Source of the DNA: Pseudoalteromonas sp. XMcav2-N
Lineage (GTDB): Bacteria > Pseudomonadota > Gammaproteobacteria > Enterobacterales > Alteromonadaceae
Length of the DNA stretch: 64,000 bases
Reading direction: 5' to 3'
NCBI RefSeq assembly: GCF_024124545.1
Contig: NZ_JAMXSF010000002.1
Span: 310,001-374,000, forward strand
The notes below the pieces were generated by a model. That model saw only the letters and a list, made by a program, of their open reading frames with translations, did not search any database and had not been told where the DNA came from. Shown one piece after another: positions 18,327-27,815 of this stretch. Made by a program: the position numbers and the translations under genes. The stretch's first letter is position 1. The number at the start of each line of letters is the position of its first letter.

Positions 18327-19079
18327 TTATTCTGCAGCCTGAATTGGCAGAGTTAACATATCCGGTGCCAGTTGCTTACGCGCGATGCGGATACCCTTGT
18401 TGATTTGACTGATGTTGGTGTCTGGCAGTGCAGTAAATGACTTGCTGTCTTTGTTCCAGCTGCCCGCTTTGCTGCCATCTTTAGTCACGTAAAGCAGTTC
18501 AAGGCGACCAATGCGTAGCATATCGACTTCTCGTTCCTGACCGTCTACCGTCAGCAAAGTAGAGTAAGCTTCGATAGTGCGTCCGTACTCAACTTCTACC
18601 TGATAGGCTTCGAGTACGCGACGGAACTTTTCACTTGAAGAAACATCCGCGCGGTCCATCATTGCTTGTAATTTAGCAATGCGCTCCGCACGCTCTTCTT
18701 TTAGGAAAGGAACATCCAGTGTAACGAACTGCTCAAGACCTGTGATCATACGCATCATCAGCGGCGTGATCTGACGTTCAATCACAGACACCTGATCCAT
18801 AGACTCGTTAATCGCAGCCATTTCTTCTAGTTGATTTTTGATCTGCTTGTCTAACTGGCTGTTGTAAACAACCAGGCCATCAATTTCTTTATTCAGTGTT
18901 CTAAACTTTTGCAGTCTTGATTGCATGTCATCTGCAATAGAATTTATTTTATTCTGAGATTGGAGGGCTGACTGGTTAATAGCCGAACTTGAATCAATGA
19001 CCTTGTCCAGATCATTTGCCTGAGCATTAGCCGCAACGGCGACCATACCTGCTAATAGCAAGTGGTTAACGCACTTCAT
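18327..19079 (-). CDS. DUF3450 family periplasmic protein
   Basis: First gene of the TonB2 operon. I prefer the ATG at 19079, which begins MKCVNHLLLAGMVAVAANAQ, a clean signal peptide, with AAGG six bases upstream; a GTG nine bases earlier is possible. After cleavage the protein is mostly coiled coil (QSQNKINSIADDMQSRLQKF), then a beta-rich domain (TLLTVDGQEREVDMLRIGRL) resembling the middle of TtpC. Its stop lies 7 bases before ttpC. Known only as a partner of TtpC/TonB2 genes; molecular role unknown. Confidence 0.88.
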   Translation of the reverse strand: MKCVNHLLLAGMVAVAANAQANDLDKVIDSSSAINQSALQSQNKINSIADDMQSRLQKFRTLNKEIDGLVVYNSQLDKQIKNQLEEMAAINESMDQVSVIERQITPLMMRMITGLEQFVTLDVPFLKEERAERIAKLQAMMDRADVSSSEKFRRVLEAYQVEVEYGRTIEAYSTLLTVDGQEREVDMLRIGRLELLYVTKDGSKAGSWNKDSKSFTALPDTNISQINKGIRIARKQLAPDMLTLPIQAAE

Positions 19080-19183
19080 CGCATACACCTTTTAATATTT
19101 GCTTGTTGCTATATTGGAATTGCGTGCAGTCTAATGTGCCTAAATGACACCCATGTTGCGCTAAAAATACATTTAGGTTACAG

Positions 19184-19201
19184 CTGTCATATATCAGCAA
19201 T
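19184..19201 (+). promoter_or_regulatory. Possible Pho-box-like site upstream of the TonB2 operon
   Basis: The 11-mer ctgtcatatat matches the first Pho-box half and spacer perfectly, while the second half (cagcaat) matches 4 of 7. It lies about 105 bases upstream of the DUF3450 start but points away from the operon, which weakens the case. Confidence 0.2.
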
Positions 19202-19233
19202 GGAGAAGTTTATTTATACTTATGCAATAAATT

Positions 19234-19259
19234 AAAAAAGGCTGCGTATTCGCAGCCTT
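19234..19259 (-). terminator. Terminator of the chemoreceptor gene
   Basis: Stem aaggctgcg (19238-19246), loop tatt, cgcagcctt (19251-19259). On the minus strand the stem runs into a T tract. It sits 9 bases past the chemoreceptor stop. Confidence 0.85.
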
Positions 19260-19267
19260 GTGAAAGA

Positions 19268-21157
19268 TTACACTTTAAATTTGGCGAGCATGTTTTCGAG
19301 TTCGTCAAATTGCAATTTTAATGTCTGACATTCCCGGAGCGTCTTGGTCAAACTGTCACTGCCTTCGACACACAGATCACTGATGCCATGAATATCACTG
19401 TCGAGTGACTGGATCACTGCATTTTGCTCTTGCGTTGCGCTGGCAACGGCATGGTTTACACCGTCGATAGAGTCGATGGCATGAGTAACTTCCTGCATCC
19501 TAGTCCCTGCGGATTGCGCTTGCTGAGCGCTATTGCTGGAGTCATCAATACTTGATTTCATGACCGCAACGGCTGATGCCGAACCTTGCTGCAACTCACC
19601 TATCGTATTTTCAATTTCCTGAGTCGACTCCTGAGTACGCTGGGCTAGCTGTCTTACTTCATCGGCCACAACAGCGAACCCTCGTCCGGCTTCGCCGGCT
19701 CGTGCTGCTTCAATTGCGGCATTAAGCGCCAGCAAGTTGGTTTGTTCACTGACGCCTTTAATAACTTCCAGCACCTGACCTATACTTGCGGTGAGTTTAT
19801 CCAGGCCATCAATAGTCGATTGTGCTTCCTGCATTTTAGCACTGAGAGAGCCAATCTCTTCAATGTTGGCATTCAGTGCCATCTGGCCCTGGCTGGACAA
19901 ACTATTTGCCTCAGTCGCCAGCTCTGAGGCGTGTTTGGCATTATTTGAAATCTCTACAGCACTGGATGATAATTCATTGATCGCCGTCGCGACACTGTCG
20001 GTACGCTTGGTTTGCTCTGTGTAGATATCGAGTGCGCCCTGTGTTTGCGATTGCAGCCCCGCCATAACCTGCTCAAGTGCCAGCGTGGTCTCTTTTACTT
20101 TAGAGATACTCTCATGGATTTTGTCTACAAACAGGTTGAAGTAATTGGACAGCTCACCAAACTCATCGTTGTTTTCAACCTCCAGCCTGCGGGTCAAATC
20201 GCCTTCTCCCTGGGCTATGTCTTTGATCGCTTCGTTTAAGTGAACCATAGGCCGCATCAGATATTTAAGCAGCAGCTGTAGCATAACAACTATAACCACA
20301 ACGCCCACCAGCATATAGATCAGGGCCATATTTCTAAAAGACGCCACAGAGCTGTAGGCAATCTCTTTGTCAATCACCACGCCCAGGTACCAGTCGACAT
20401 TTTTAATGCCGCGCATTTTAATAAATGACACCAGCTTTTCTTTCCCATCAATGGTCAGATCCGCAAACGTCTCTGATAGTGGAAGCTTAGTGCCGAACAG
20501 ATCTGTCATTGGTTTATCGTTGAGTTGGGTATCTGGGTGGCTTAGGATCCGACCTTCCGCATCTAACAGGAAACCGTAACCATAGCCGAGAAAGTCAATT
20601 TCATTGACAATGTTTGTGATTGTTGCCATGTCGATGTCTCCACCGGCGACACCAGAGAAACGTCCATTGTTCATAATGGGCACAACGGCTGTGATGGTGA
20701 GCTCGTTGCTTGTTACATCGATATAAGGCGTGGTAAACGCAGTATCTTGCTTTCGCTCCGCCAATTTGTACCAAGGCCTTTGCGTAGCATCAAAATCGTT
20801 AGGCAACACCACTGTTGTGTCATTTAGTACAAACTGACCATTAGGCGTACCGATAAAAGTATTCTTGAAGTGACCAGCCTCATGTGCGGTTTGAACACGC
20901 CTTAGTATGTCTGAGTAAGCGTCACTACTGCGGTGTCCACCGGCAACAGCGCTAACTATATCCAACCGGTCGTTTAACCAGTTAGCAATATTTTGCGAAA
21001 CCGACTCAGAGATCTCCTGTAACACCAGGGTTAACTGGGCCTGCGTTTGTGAGCGCATCAGGATAAAGTTGTTCACGGTAAAGAGGGAAAGTACGATCAC
21101 CAGCACCAATGAAGCGGCCAGTGTTATTTTAGTTGTAAATTTGAGCGCACTGAACAT
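19268..21157 (-). CDS. Methyl-accepting chemotaxis protein with dCache sensor, probable amino acid receptor
   Basis: Membrane chemoreceptor. I choose the ATG at 21157 ([20 protein letters not shown]); an upstream TTG at 21202 is less likely. A first membrane helix is followed by a periplasmic dCache domain, a second helix ([19 protein letters not shown]), a HAMP domain ([18 protein letters not shown]) and a signalling domain with the hairpin tip [19 protein letters not shown]. The sensor has RPWY, YID and GGDID in order, the dCache amino-acid-binding pattern, with Phe in place of the first Tyr of the motif. So the ligand is probably an amino acid. Monocistronic. Confidence 0.93.
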   Translation of the reverse strand: MFSALKFTTKITLAASLVLVIVLSLFTVNNFILMRSQTQAQLTLVLQEISESVSQNIANWLNDRLDIVSAVAGGHRSSDAYSDILRRVQTAHEAGHFKNTFIGTPNGQFVLNDTTVVLPNDFDATQRPWYKLAERKQDTAFTTPYIDVTSNELTITAVVPIMNNGRFSGVAGGDIDMATITNIVNEIDFLGYGYGFLLDAEGRILSHPDTQLNDKPMTDLFGTKLPLSETFADLTIDGKEKLVSFIKMRGIKNVDWYLGVVIDKEIAYSSVASFRNMALIYMLVGVVVIVVMLQLLLKYLMRPMVHLNEAIKDIAQGEGDLTRRLEVENNDEFGELSNYFNLFVDKIHESISKVKETTLALEQVMAGLQSQTQGALDIYTEQTKRTDSVATAINELSSSAVEISNNAKHASELATEANSLSSQGQMALNANIEEIGSLSAKMQEAQSTIDGLDKLTASIGQVLEVIKGVSEQTNLLALNAAIEAARAGEAGRGFAVVADEVRQLAQRTQESTQEIENTIGELQQGSASAVAVMKSSIDDSSNSAQQAQSAGTRMQEVTHAIDSIDGVNHAVASATQEQNAVIQSLDSDIHGISDLCVEGSDSLTKTLRECQTLKLQFDELENMLAKFKV

Positions 21158-21324
21158 GGGAAGCCCTGTCTTAATTCTACTAATACAAATTTGTTTTACC
21201 AAATCTTAACGAGTTTGTCTTACCTTATCGGCGAAACTTTTGTTGCCTAAAGTTAATTATACACTTGTTTTCACGATTTATTTTTCAACTGATTAGTTAT
21301 TGTTCAGGTTTCAGCACTCAAAAT
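21158..21324. other. Intergenic gap upstream of the chemoreceptor
   Basis: AT-rich sequence that should hold the chemoreceptor promoter; no clear box pair and no gene seen. With the following terminator it fills the space to the GH92 gene. Confidence 0.4.
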
Positions 21325-21354
21325 GAAAAAAGGCGGGACAAATCCCACCTTTTT
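21325..21354 (-). terminator. Terminator of the GH92 gene
   Basis: Arms aaaaaaggcggg and cccacctttttt around acaaat, with one C-A mismatch. A and T runs on both sides make it usable in either direction. It lies about 115 bases past the GH92 stop. Confidence 0.7.
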
Positions 21355-21470
21355 TATTAGTTACAATGATCATCACAAACTTGTCTTTATTTCGTGTGGC
21401 GCAGTTTTTACCTGTATCCTGGTTCAACTCAGTCAGGCTTGTCATGTGATCATCTGGTCGACATGCGAGT

Positions 21471-23822
21471 TTACTTATATTCAGATAAAGCTGGCGGTCT
21501 TGCCGTCAGGCCTTTACCCCAATTTTTATTTGGTTTATCGCTCATCACATATTTAAGCTCACCACCAGCCATGATGTCATCGTGTGTCAGGTAACTGCGC
21601 TCTAGTGCTTTTCCGTTTAAGGTAACCGACTGAATATATTTATGTGTTTTGCTCAACCCCACGGCTGTTGTTGTGAACTGCTTACCGTTTGCGAGCTTAA
21701 GCGTGACCTTTGGTGTTTGAGGCGCGCCAATTGCATAAGCCAGGTCGCCAGGCGCAACTGGATAAAAGCCCATTGCAGAGAAAATATACCAGGCAGACAT
21801 CTGACCAACGTCATCATTGCCAGCAAGACCATCTGGCTTATCCGAACTCAGCGTGTCCATGATTTGGCGAATTCGTTCCTGGGTTTTCCAGGGCTTGCCT
21901 GCATAGTTATACAAATAGGCAATATGATGGCTTGGTTCGTTGCCGTGAGCGTAATTACCAATCAGGCCTGCAATATCTTCATGCTCCTTAATCATTTCTT
22001 GAGACAAAGGCGTATCAAACAAATCATCAAGGCGCTGAGTAAAGGCGTCATCTCCGCCCATCAAATCAATCAACCCGGCTACATCCTGAGGTACATAAAA
22101 GCTGTACTGCATGGCGTTTCCTTCTGTGAAAGGTCCCATGTACTTTGCTTTAAAAGGGTTAAACTCTGGATCCCATCGACCCTGGCTGTCACGACCACGC
22201 ATAAAACCACTTTGTGGATCGAACACATTTTTGTAGCTCATAGCGCGTGCATAATATTGCTTCGCCTGCTCGCTTTTACCCATCGCCTCAAACATTCTGG
22301 CAATCGCAAAATCGTCGTAGGCATATTCCAGTGTAATAGAGACAGATTCTGGCAATACATCCATAGGCACATAACCAAACTTTTTGTACTCAGGGATGGC
22401 ATCATAAACTGGGTTGTTGGCTGTATTGATGATGGCTTCCACGGCCAGATCTACATCATAATCCCGGATCCCCTTAAGATAGGCATCGGCGATAACTGAT
22501 ACCGCATGATAGCCAATCATGGTCCAGGTCTCATGTGCATGGAATGACCAGATAGGCAGCATCTTTTCATAGCTTTGCTGATAGTGAACGAGCATAGATT
22601 GTATCATGCCAGACACTCTGTCAGGGTCGATATAGGTCAACAGCGGGTGTAACGCTCGGTAGGTATCCCAAAGCGAGTACAAAGTATAATGCTCAAAGCC
22701 TTTACCATCATGAATTTCGCCGTTTACGCCGCGGTACTGCCCATTAACGTCCTGATATAAACTTGGCGCCTGTAACGCATGGTAGAGCGCGGTGTAAAAT
22801 TGACGCTTTTCGGAACGGGTGCCCTCTACGTCTACCTTGTCCAGATAGGCAGCCCACTGAGCATTCGCATCTGCGCGCACCTTATCGAAATCCCAGTGAG
22901 GGATCTCAGCTTTGAGGTTCTCGAGCGCATTACTGCGGCTAACCGCAGAAAGCGCTACTTTAATCTTCAACGGTTTGTTTTCGACATCATCAAAACTTGC
23001 TACGAACTTAACGGCTTTACCAGCTGTCATTTTTACCGCTTTATTTTCGATAGTAGAATGCTTTTCTTTACCAAGACATCCCATACAACGATAACGCATA
23101 TTGTCTTCATTGATAAAGCGGTAGTTATCTATAGGTTGAGAAAACTCTATCGCAAAATACATTTGACGGTTACGCGCCCAGCCATTGGTGGCTCGATAAG
23201 CGACCAATGTTGTATCATTGATTTTACGAATATCGCTCCAGATAACCTTGTTCTCGAAGTTGTAAATAGCGCTGGTGAGATCAAACAAAACATGGCCCTG
23301 ACCACCGTTTTTGAAGCTATACTGATGCATACCGACTCTGGGACTCGCGGTGAGCTCAGCCTTTATATTGTAATCTTGCAACTCAACCCCATAGTAACCA
23401 GCCTCTGCCCATTCCTGTTGATGAGAGAAACGCGAGCGATACCCTGAATCAGGATCTTCCGCCGTACCGGGATTAGTTTTTACCTCACCGCTGATTGGCA
23501 TAACCAGCAGATCCCCAAGGTCAGAATGACCTGTGCCTGAAAAGTGCGTATGAGAGAAACCGACTATCGTGGTGTCGTCGTAATGATATCCGGCGCATCG
23601 CTTGTATATCTCAGGCTGCGGTGAGACGCCGCGCATTGGATTATCGGTATCCGGGCTAAGTTGTACCATGCCAAAAGGCACAACCGCACCGGGAAACGTG
23701 TGGCCGTCACCACCAGTACCTATAAATGGATCTACCCACTGCGTATTAGACTCCTGCGCCACCCCTAACGATGAGACAGATATCAAAGCAGCCGCTGTGG
23801 CTACCGATATGATGCGAAACAT
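21471..23822 (-). CDS. GH92 family alpha-mannosidase, exported
   Basis: A 783-residue glycoside hydrolase that removes alpha-linked mannose from glycans. Signal peptide MFRIISVATAAALISVSSLG. The GH92 start (VDPFIGTGGDGHTFPGAVVP), the GFSHTHFSGTG segment and the C-terminal catalytic region are present: YAHGNEPSHHIAYLY with the general acid Glu and GNDDVGQMSAWYIFSAMGFY with the catalytic Asp pair. Full length. An operator shared with the mannose genes lies just upstream, so it probably supplies mannose to the importer and isomerase. Linkage preference cannot be told from sequence. Confidence 0.95.
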   Translation of the reverse strand: MFRIISVATAAALISVSSLGVAQESNTQWVDPFIGTGGDGHTFPGAVVPFGMVQLSPDTDNPMRGVSPQPEIYKRCAGYHYDDTTIVGFSHTHFSGTGHSDLGDLLVMPISGEVKTNPGTAEDPDSGYRSRFSHQQEWAEAGYYGVELQDYNIKAELTASPRVGMHQYSFKNGGQGHVLFDLTSAIYNFENKVIWSDIRKINDTTLVAYRATNGWARNRQMYFAIEFSQPIDNYRFINEDNMRYRCMGCLGKEKHSTIENKAVKMTAGKAVKFVASFDDVENKPLKIKVALSAVSRSNALENLKAEIPHWDFDKVRADANAQWAAYLDKVDVEGTRSEKRQFYTALYHALQAPSLYQDVNGQYRGVNGEIHDGKGFEHYTLYSLWDTYRALHPLLTYIDPDRVSGMIQSMLVHYQQSYEKMLPIWSFHAHETWTMIGYHAVSVIADAYLKGIRDYDVDLAVEAIINTANNPVYDAIPEYKKFGYVPMDVLPESVSITLEYAYDDFAIARMFEAMGKSEQAKQYYARAMSYKNVFDPQSGFMRGRDSQGRWDPEFNPFKAKYMGPFTEGNAMQYSFYVPQDVAGLIDLMGGDDAFTQRLDDLFDTPLSQEMIKEHEDIAGLIGNYAHGNEPSHHIAYLYNYAGKPWKTQERIRQIMDTLSSDKPDGLAGNDDVGQMSAWYIFSAMGFYPVAPGDLAYAIGAPQTPKVTLKLANGKQFTTTAVGLSKTHKYIQSVTLNGKALERSYLTHDDIMAGGELKYVMSDKPNKNWGKGLTARPPALSEYK

Positions 23823-23852
23823 GCACCTCTCCTATCTTTAATTTGTTATTAT

Positions 23853-23866
23853 TTGGACCGTTCCAA
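23853..23866. promoter_or_regulatory. Palindromic operator of the mannoside locus, copy 1
   Basis: TTGGACCGTTCCAA, with arms ttgga/tcca(a), 31 bases upstream of the GH92 start. The same core occurs at 25362-25377. The form is typical of LacI-family operators; Alteromonadales control mannose genes with a LacI-family ManR. The regulator gene is not in the window. Confidence 0.65.
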
Positions 23867-23984
23867 CCAGCATTATCTTACACTGCAAATGAATACGTAT
23901 TCAATAGAAACAAGATAAGAAATAAATGCGGATAATGTAGGTATAGCAGGAGGAAAAAGACAATGGCTAACGACTGAATAACAA

Positions 23985-24006
23985 AAGCCGGCTATGGCGC
24001 CGGCTT
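23985..24006 (-). terminator. Terminator of the sugar transporter gene
   Basis: Arms aagccggc (23985-23992) and gccggctt (23999-24006) around tatggc; on the minus strand followed by TTTTGTTATT. It lies 14 bases past the transporter stop and separates it from GH92. Confidence 0.75.
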
Positions 24007-24019
24007 GATGTGATAAATT

Positions 24020-25294
24020 TTAACTTTCGACCTTTTGCTGCCACCGTTTGTAAAGTGACACAACGTTCAGGCCATACCAGGCGATAAAGACGTAACACAC
24101 CATAGGTACTATGAAGCTAATCTGGATCCCAGCGTTATCAGCCACCAGGCCTTGCACTAACGGGATCAATGCGCCCCCTACAATTGCCAGACATAGCCAG
24201 CCAGACCCTTTACTGGTCAAAGATCCCAGACCTTCGATGGCGATGGAAAAGATAGTCGGGAACATAATTGAGTTAAACAGACCTACGGCTAGCACCGCAA
24301 ACATGGCCAGCTTACCATCGGTAGACATAGTTAGCAGTAACAACGCTATAATTGCAATTGCGTTAAACATCAGGGCTTTTGAAGGTGCGATCTTCTGAAG
24401 TGCGGCCGAGCCAATGAACCGCCCTACCATAGCGCCACCCCAGTAGTAGGAGATGTATTTCGCTGCGGTATGCTCTTCCATACCTGCAATTGAAGGCTCT
24501 GCAAAGTAATTTACCAAAAAGCTACCAATTGCCACTTCAGCGCCGACATAGCAAAAAATGGCTGCAACCCCCATCACTAAGTGTGGCGCTTCTGTGAGCT
24601 TGTGGCCGCGAGCCTTACAGTCACCCTCTTCAGTATGCGCTTCAATGGTGGGTAGTTTTAGAAATGCAAACACTGCCGCGATAAGTAACAGCGCACCAGC
24701 GAGCATCAGATAAGGCACTTTAACCGAGTCAGCACTGGCCGCATCGGTTGCCATGCTGGCACCAGCACCAAACAGCAACATGCCGCCGACGGCAGGACCT
24801 ACAGTAGTCCCCAGTGAATTAAGGGCCTGTGCCAGGTTTAACCGACTGGAAGCCGTTTTTTCTGGCCCAAGCGCTGCTACGTATGGGTTCGCAGATACTT
24901 GCAATACAGTAATACCCGACGCCAGCACAAACAAGGCCGTCAGGAAAAGCCAGTATTCATGAACGACAACAGCCGGGTAAAACAACAAACATCCGCCAGC
25001 CGCTATTACAAGGCCCGTCAGGACACCATTTTTATAACCAAAACGCTTCAAAAACGCGCCGGCAGGTAAAGACACGATAAAATAAGCGCTGAAGAAACAA
25101 AACTGCACCAGCATCGCTTCAGTATAGCTCAGGTCAAACACCGCTTTAAGGCGCGGGATAAGTACGTCATTTAATACAGTAATAAATCCCCACAAGAAAA
25201 ACAGGGTTGTCATTGCTGTCAATGGCAACAAATAGTTGTTGTTTTTTGCATCTCCACTGGCAACATAACTTTGGTTAGTGTTGATTTCACTCAC
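24020..25294 (-). CDS. Sugar MFS transporter, FucP/GluP family (probable mannose importer)
   Basis: A 424-residue major facilitator with about 12 membrane helices and a GTG start at 25294. Family features include MTTLFFLWGFITVLNDVLIP near the N-terminus and LAQALNSLGTTVGPAVGGML in the middle, typical of fucose/glucose-galactose proton symporters. It is transcribed divergently from the mannose isomerase-like gene, with the palindromic operator between them. Substrate mannose (or a mannoside product) is inferred from context. Confidence 0.9.
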   Translation of the reverse strand: MSEINTNQSYVASGDAKNNNYLLPLTAMTTLFFLWGFITVLNDVLIPRLKAVFDLSYTEAMLVQFCFFSAYFIVSLPAGAFLKRFGYKNGVLTGLVIAAGGCLLFYPAVVVHEYWLFLTALFVLASGITVLQVSANPYVAALGPEKTASSRLNLAQALNSLGTTVGPAVGGMLLFGAGASMATDAASADSVKVPYLMLAGALLLIAAVFAFLKLPTIEAHTEEGDCKARGHKLTEAPHLVMGVAAIFCYVGAEVAIGSFLVNYFAEPSIAGMEEHTAAKYISYYWGGAMVGRFIGSAALQKIAPSKALMFNAIAIIALLLLTMSTDGKLAMFAVLAVGLFNSIMFPTIFSIAIEGLGSLTSKGSGWLCLAIVGGALIPLVQGLVADNAGIQISFIVPMVCYVFIAWYGLNVVSLYKRWQQKVES

Positions 25295-25361
25295 TTGGAA
25301 TACTCCGTGTTAAAGGATTTAGAGATTCTACACACTGTTACAGAAAAATCACAAATGTTTT

Positions 25362-25391
25362 ATTGGACCGTTCCAATTTAATTTTGATAAT
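25362..25391 (+). promoter_or_regulatory. Operator copy 2 overlapping the promoter of the epimerase/kinase operon
   Basis: Palindrome attggaccgttccaat at 25362-25377. TTGGAC inside it (25363-25368) works as a -35, followed by a 17-base spacer and GATAAT (25386-25391). A repressor bound here would block RNA polymerase at the -35. The divergent transporter start is 68 bases away, so one site could control both directions. Confidence 0.7.
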
Positions 25392-25416
25392 GCTAAAGTG
25401 AGTTCAAAAGTAAGCA

Positions 25417-26655
25417 ATGCTGGGTCAATTTGCTCTGGCGGAATCCCCAATGACTGGAAAGGTTATGTCAATAAACTTCAGAAGCGATCAATTTTTACTT
25501 AAACATATTGAACGGACAATGGCGTTCTATCACCCAAGATGCATCGATCCCCAGGGCGGGTTCTTTCACCACTTTCTGGATGACGGTACGATTTACAATG
25601 CACATGTACGCCACTTAGTTTCGAGTACACGTTTTGTTTTTAACTATGCCATGGCTTATTTGCAAACATCCGATCCTGACTATTTGGTCCAAGTAAAACA
25701 CGGTCTGGAATTTCTGGAACAATCACACAAGCAACCTGGCGGCGGATACGCCTGGGTGCTGAATAAAAACCAGATTGAGGACGATACGAACCACTGCTAT
25801 GGACTCGCATTTGTTTTACTGGCCAATGCGGTGGCGCTCAATGCGGGCATAACATCGGCTGCGGCGACCATAGAGTCCGTCTGGACTTTGCTGGAAGAAA
25901 AATACTATCAACCTGAATTTCAGCTCTATCTAGATGAATATAACGGCGATTTTAGCAGTGCTGATCCTTATCGGGGCCAAAATGCCAATATGCATATGTG
26001 TGAAGCATTATTAATGTGCTTTGAAGCAACAACAGATAGTAAGTTTTTAGAGCGTGCTCAATCACTTGCCTTTACGATGACGGTACAGCAGGCTGAGTTG
26101 GCTGACGGACTTATCTGGGAACATTATACAAGCGCATGGCAAATTGATTGGCAATATAATCTGGATAACCCTAAACACCTTTTCCGTCCGTGGGGCTTTC
26201 AGCCCGGACATCAAACCGAATGGAGTAAGTTACTCCTGATCCTGTATCGCCATAGTCCACAAGACTGGATGCTGGAGCGTGCAAGAGCTTTATTTGACAA
26301 GGCTTTAGACATCGCCTGGGACGCAAAGAACGGCGGGATATTTTATGGCTTTGCACCTGATGGCGGCATTTGTGATTCTGACAAGTATTTCTGGGTGCAA
26401 GCTGAAAGCTTCGCAGCTGCGGCCTTACTTGCCGATGCAACAGGCGAAGACCGCTACTGGCAGTGGTATGACAAAATATGGCAGTATTGCTGGGCGCACA
26501 TGATTGATCATGAACACGGCGCCTGGTATCGGATCCTGGATTGTAATAATCAAGCTTACAGCAATGAAAAAAGTCCGGCCGGAAAAACGGATTATCATAC
26601 CATGGGTGCTTGCTACGAGGTACTGAGAGCACAACAACTTAAGCGGGAGGTATAA
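25417..26655 (+). CDS. AGE family epimerase/isomerase, probable D-mannose isomerase
   Basis: A 412-residue (alpha/alpha)6-barrel enzyme of the N-acylglucosamine 2-epimerase superfamily. Conserved segments include NAHVRHLVSSTRFVFNYAMA, DPYRGQNANMHMCEALLMCF, FRPWGFQPGHQTEWSKLL and the late DYHTMGACYEVLRA, with the His residues expected for mannose isomerases. It likely turns mannose into fructose. The true start may be ATG 25465 (MSINFRSDQFLL) rather than 25417, since the first 16 residues do not look like family sequence. Its stop overlaps the kinase start (TAATG). Confidence 0.87.
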   Translation: MLGQFALAESPMTGKVMSINFRSDQFLLKHIERTMAFYHPRCIDPQGGFFHHFLDDGTIYNAHVRHLVSSTRFVFNYAMAYLQTSDPDYLVQVKHGLEFLEQSHKQPGGGYAWVLNKNQIEDDTNHCYGLAFVLLANAVALNAGITSAAATIESVWTLLEEKYYQPEFQLYLDEYNGDFSSADPYRGQNANMHMCEALLMCFEATTDSKFLERAQSLAFTMTVQQAELADGLIWEHYTSAWQIDWQYNLDNPKHLFRPWGFQPGHQTEWSKLLLILYRHSPQDWMLERARALFDKALDIAWDAKNGGIFYGFAPDGGICDSDKYFWVQAESFAAAALLADATGEDRYWQWYDKIWQYCWAHMIDHEHGAWYRILDCNNQAYSNEKSPAGKTDYHTMGACYEVLRAQQLKREV

Positions 26656-27605
26656 TGAGCCTGGTATGTTTTGGTGAAGCTCTGATCGATTTTCTTTCAG
26701 ACGGCAAAGAGCCTGAATCTTTTACAAAATATGCTGGTGGCGCGCCTGCAAATGTAGCGGTCGCAGTAGCGCGTCAAGGCGTAAACGCAAGCTTTTGTGG
26801 CATGGTGGGTGACGACATGTTTGGTCACTTTATCAAGCGCGCTTTGGCGCAGTATGAAGTTAACTGTGATTATGTGAAAGTGACAGACAAAGCAAAGACA
26901 GCATTGGCATTTGTTTCACTGGACGACACGGGAGAGCGAAGTTTTAGTTTCTACCGTCCGCCCGCAGCCGATCTGTTATTTCGGGCAGACGATTTTGCCG
27001 AAACAATGTTTGACACCCATTCACTGTTACATGTGTGCAGTAACAGCCTGACAGAAAGCAACATCTATAAAACGACAATTTATGCGTTAACTCAGGCTCG
27101 TGAGCACGGCATGCACACAAGTTTCGATATGAACCTGAGAGAAAATCTGTGGACATCTCTGACCCACTGTACCAAACGCATCTGGCATGTTATTTCACTC
27201 TCAGATATCGTTAAACTCTCCCATGAAGAGCTGGTATTTCTGAATGCACAAAGCCACCCTGAACAACCACTGTCACATACCATTGAAGCCATCATAGCGG
27301 CCAAGGTGAAGCTGCTAATCGTCACCGACGGGAAAAACCCCATTCACTTTTATGGTCAGTCTTATCAAAGCTCTGTGAATGTCCCGGACGTAAATGCTGT
27401 TGATACCACCGCCGCAGGAGACGCATTCGTAGGTGGATTATTGGCAGCAATTATTCGTGCCCGGAATGAACAAAGCATTGATGCATTTTTAGCAAATCAA
27501 TCAGCAGTGAACAGTGCCATTGCTTATGCCAGCCGCTGTGGTGCCTTTGCTGTGACACGCTATGGCGCGTTTGATTCATTACCCAGCTTCGAAGATGTTG
27601 ACTAA
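26655..27605 (+). CDS. PfkB family fructokinase
   Basis: A 316-residue sugar kinase. The PfkB signatures are GGAPANVAVAVARQG near residue 28 and DTTAAGDAFVGGLLAA near 256, the latter with the catalytic Asp. Start ATG overlaps the isomerase stop, so the genes are translationally coupled. With the isomerase upstream, the expected reaction is fructose plus ATP to fructose 6-phosphate, finishing a mannose to fructose to fructose-6-phosphate route. No clear terminator follows. Confidence 0.92.
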   Translation: MSLVCFGEALIDFLSDGKEPESFTKYAGGAPANVAVAVARQGVNASFCGMVGDDMFGHFIKRALAQYEVNCDYVKVTDKAKTALAFVSLDDTGERSFSFYRPPAADLLFRADDFAETMFDTHSLLHVCSNSLTESNIYKTTIYALTQAREHGMHTSFDMNLRENLWTSLTHCTKRIWHVISLSDIVKLSHEELVFLNAQSHPEQPLSHTIEAIIAAKVKLLIVTDGKNPIHFYGQSYQSSVNVPDVNAVDTTAAGDAFVGGLLAAIIRARNEQSIDAFLANQSAVNSAIAYASRCGAFAVTRYGAFDSLPSFEDVD

Positions 27606-27815
27606 AACTTTGTGAGAGAAGGTACAAGGATGTCCCTTTATACAAAATTGCTTAATTAAGTGTTCTATTTTGAGGCGAGAAAATATCGTCGATAACTAGG
27701 CAAAAATTTCGCTATTTAGTTGCTCTTGATGAGAAATCTTTAACACCGTTAGCGGCATATTTGCACCTTCAAATTGAACAGGTATTAAGTAAAATTGGTT
27801 TTACACGCCTGAGGG
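27606..27815. other. Unexplained non-coding stretch after the fructokinase
   Basis: 210 bases with no gene. The part 27690-27790 contains short inverted repeats, such as aacta/tagtt around 27696-27721 and ttcaaattgaa near 27768-27778. It reads like a degenerate dispersed element, but no copy occurs elsewhere in this window. Confidence 0.3.

Noticed and set aside
21642-22499. Long plus-strand open frame of 285 codons
   Set aside because: It lies wholly antisense to the GH92 gene and has no recognisable motifs. GH92 has full family motifs.
22779-23447. Plus-strand open frame of 222 codons
   Set aside because: Also antisense to the GH92 gene, with no family features.
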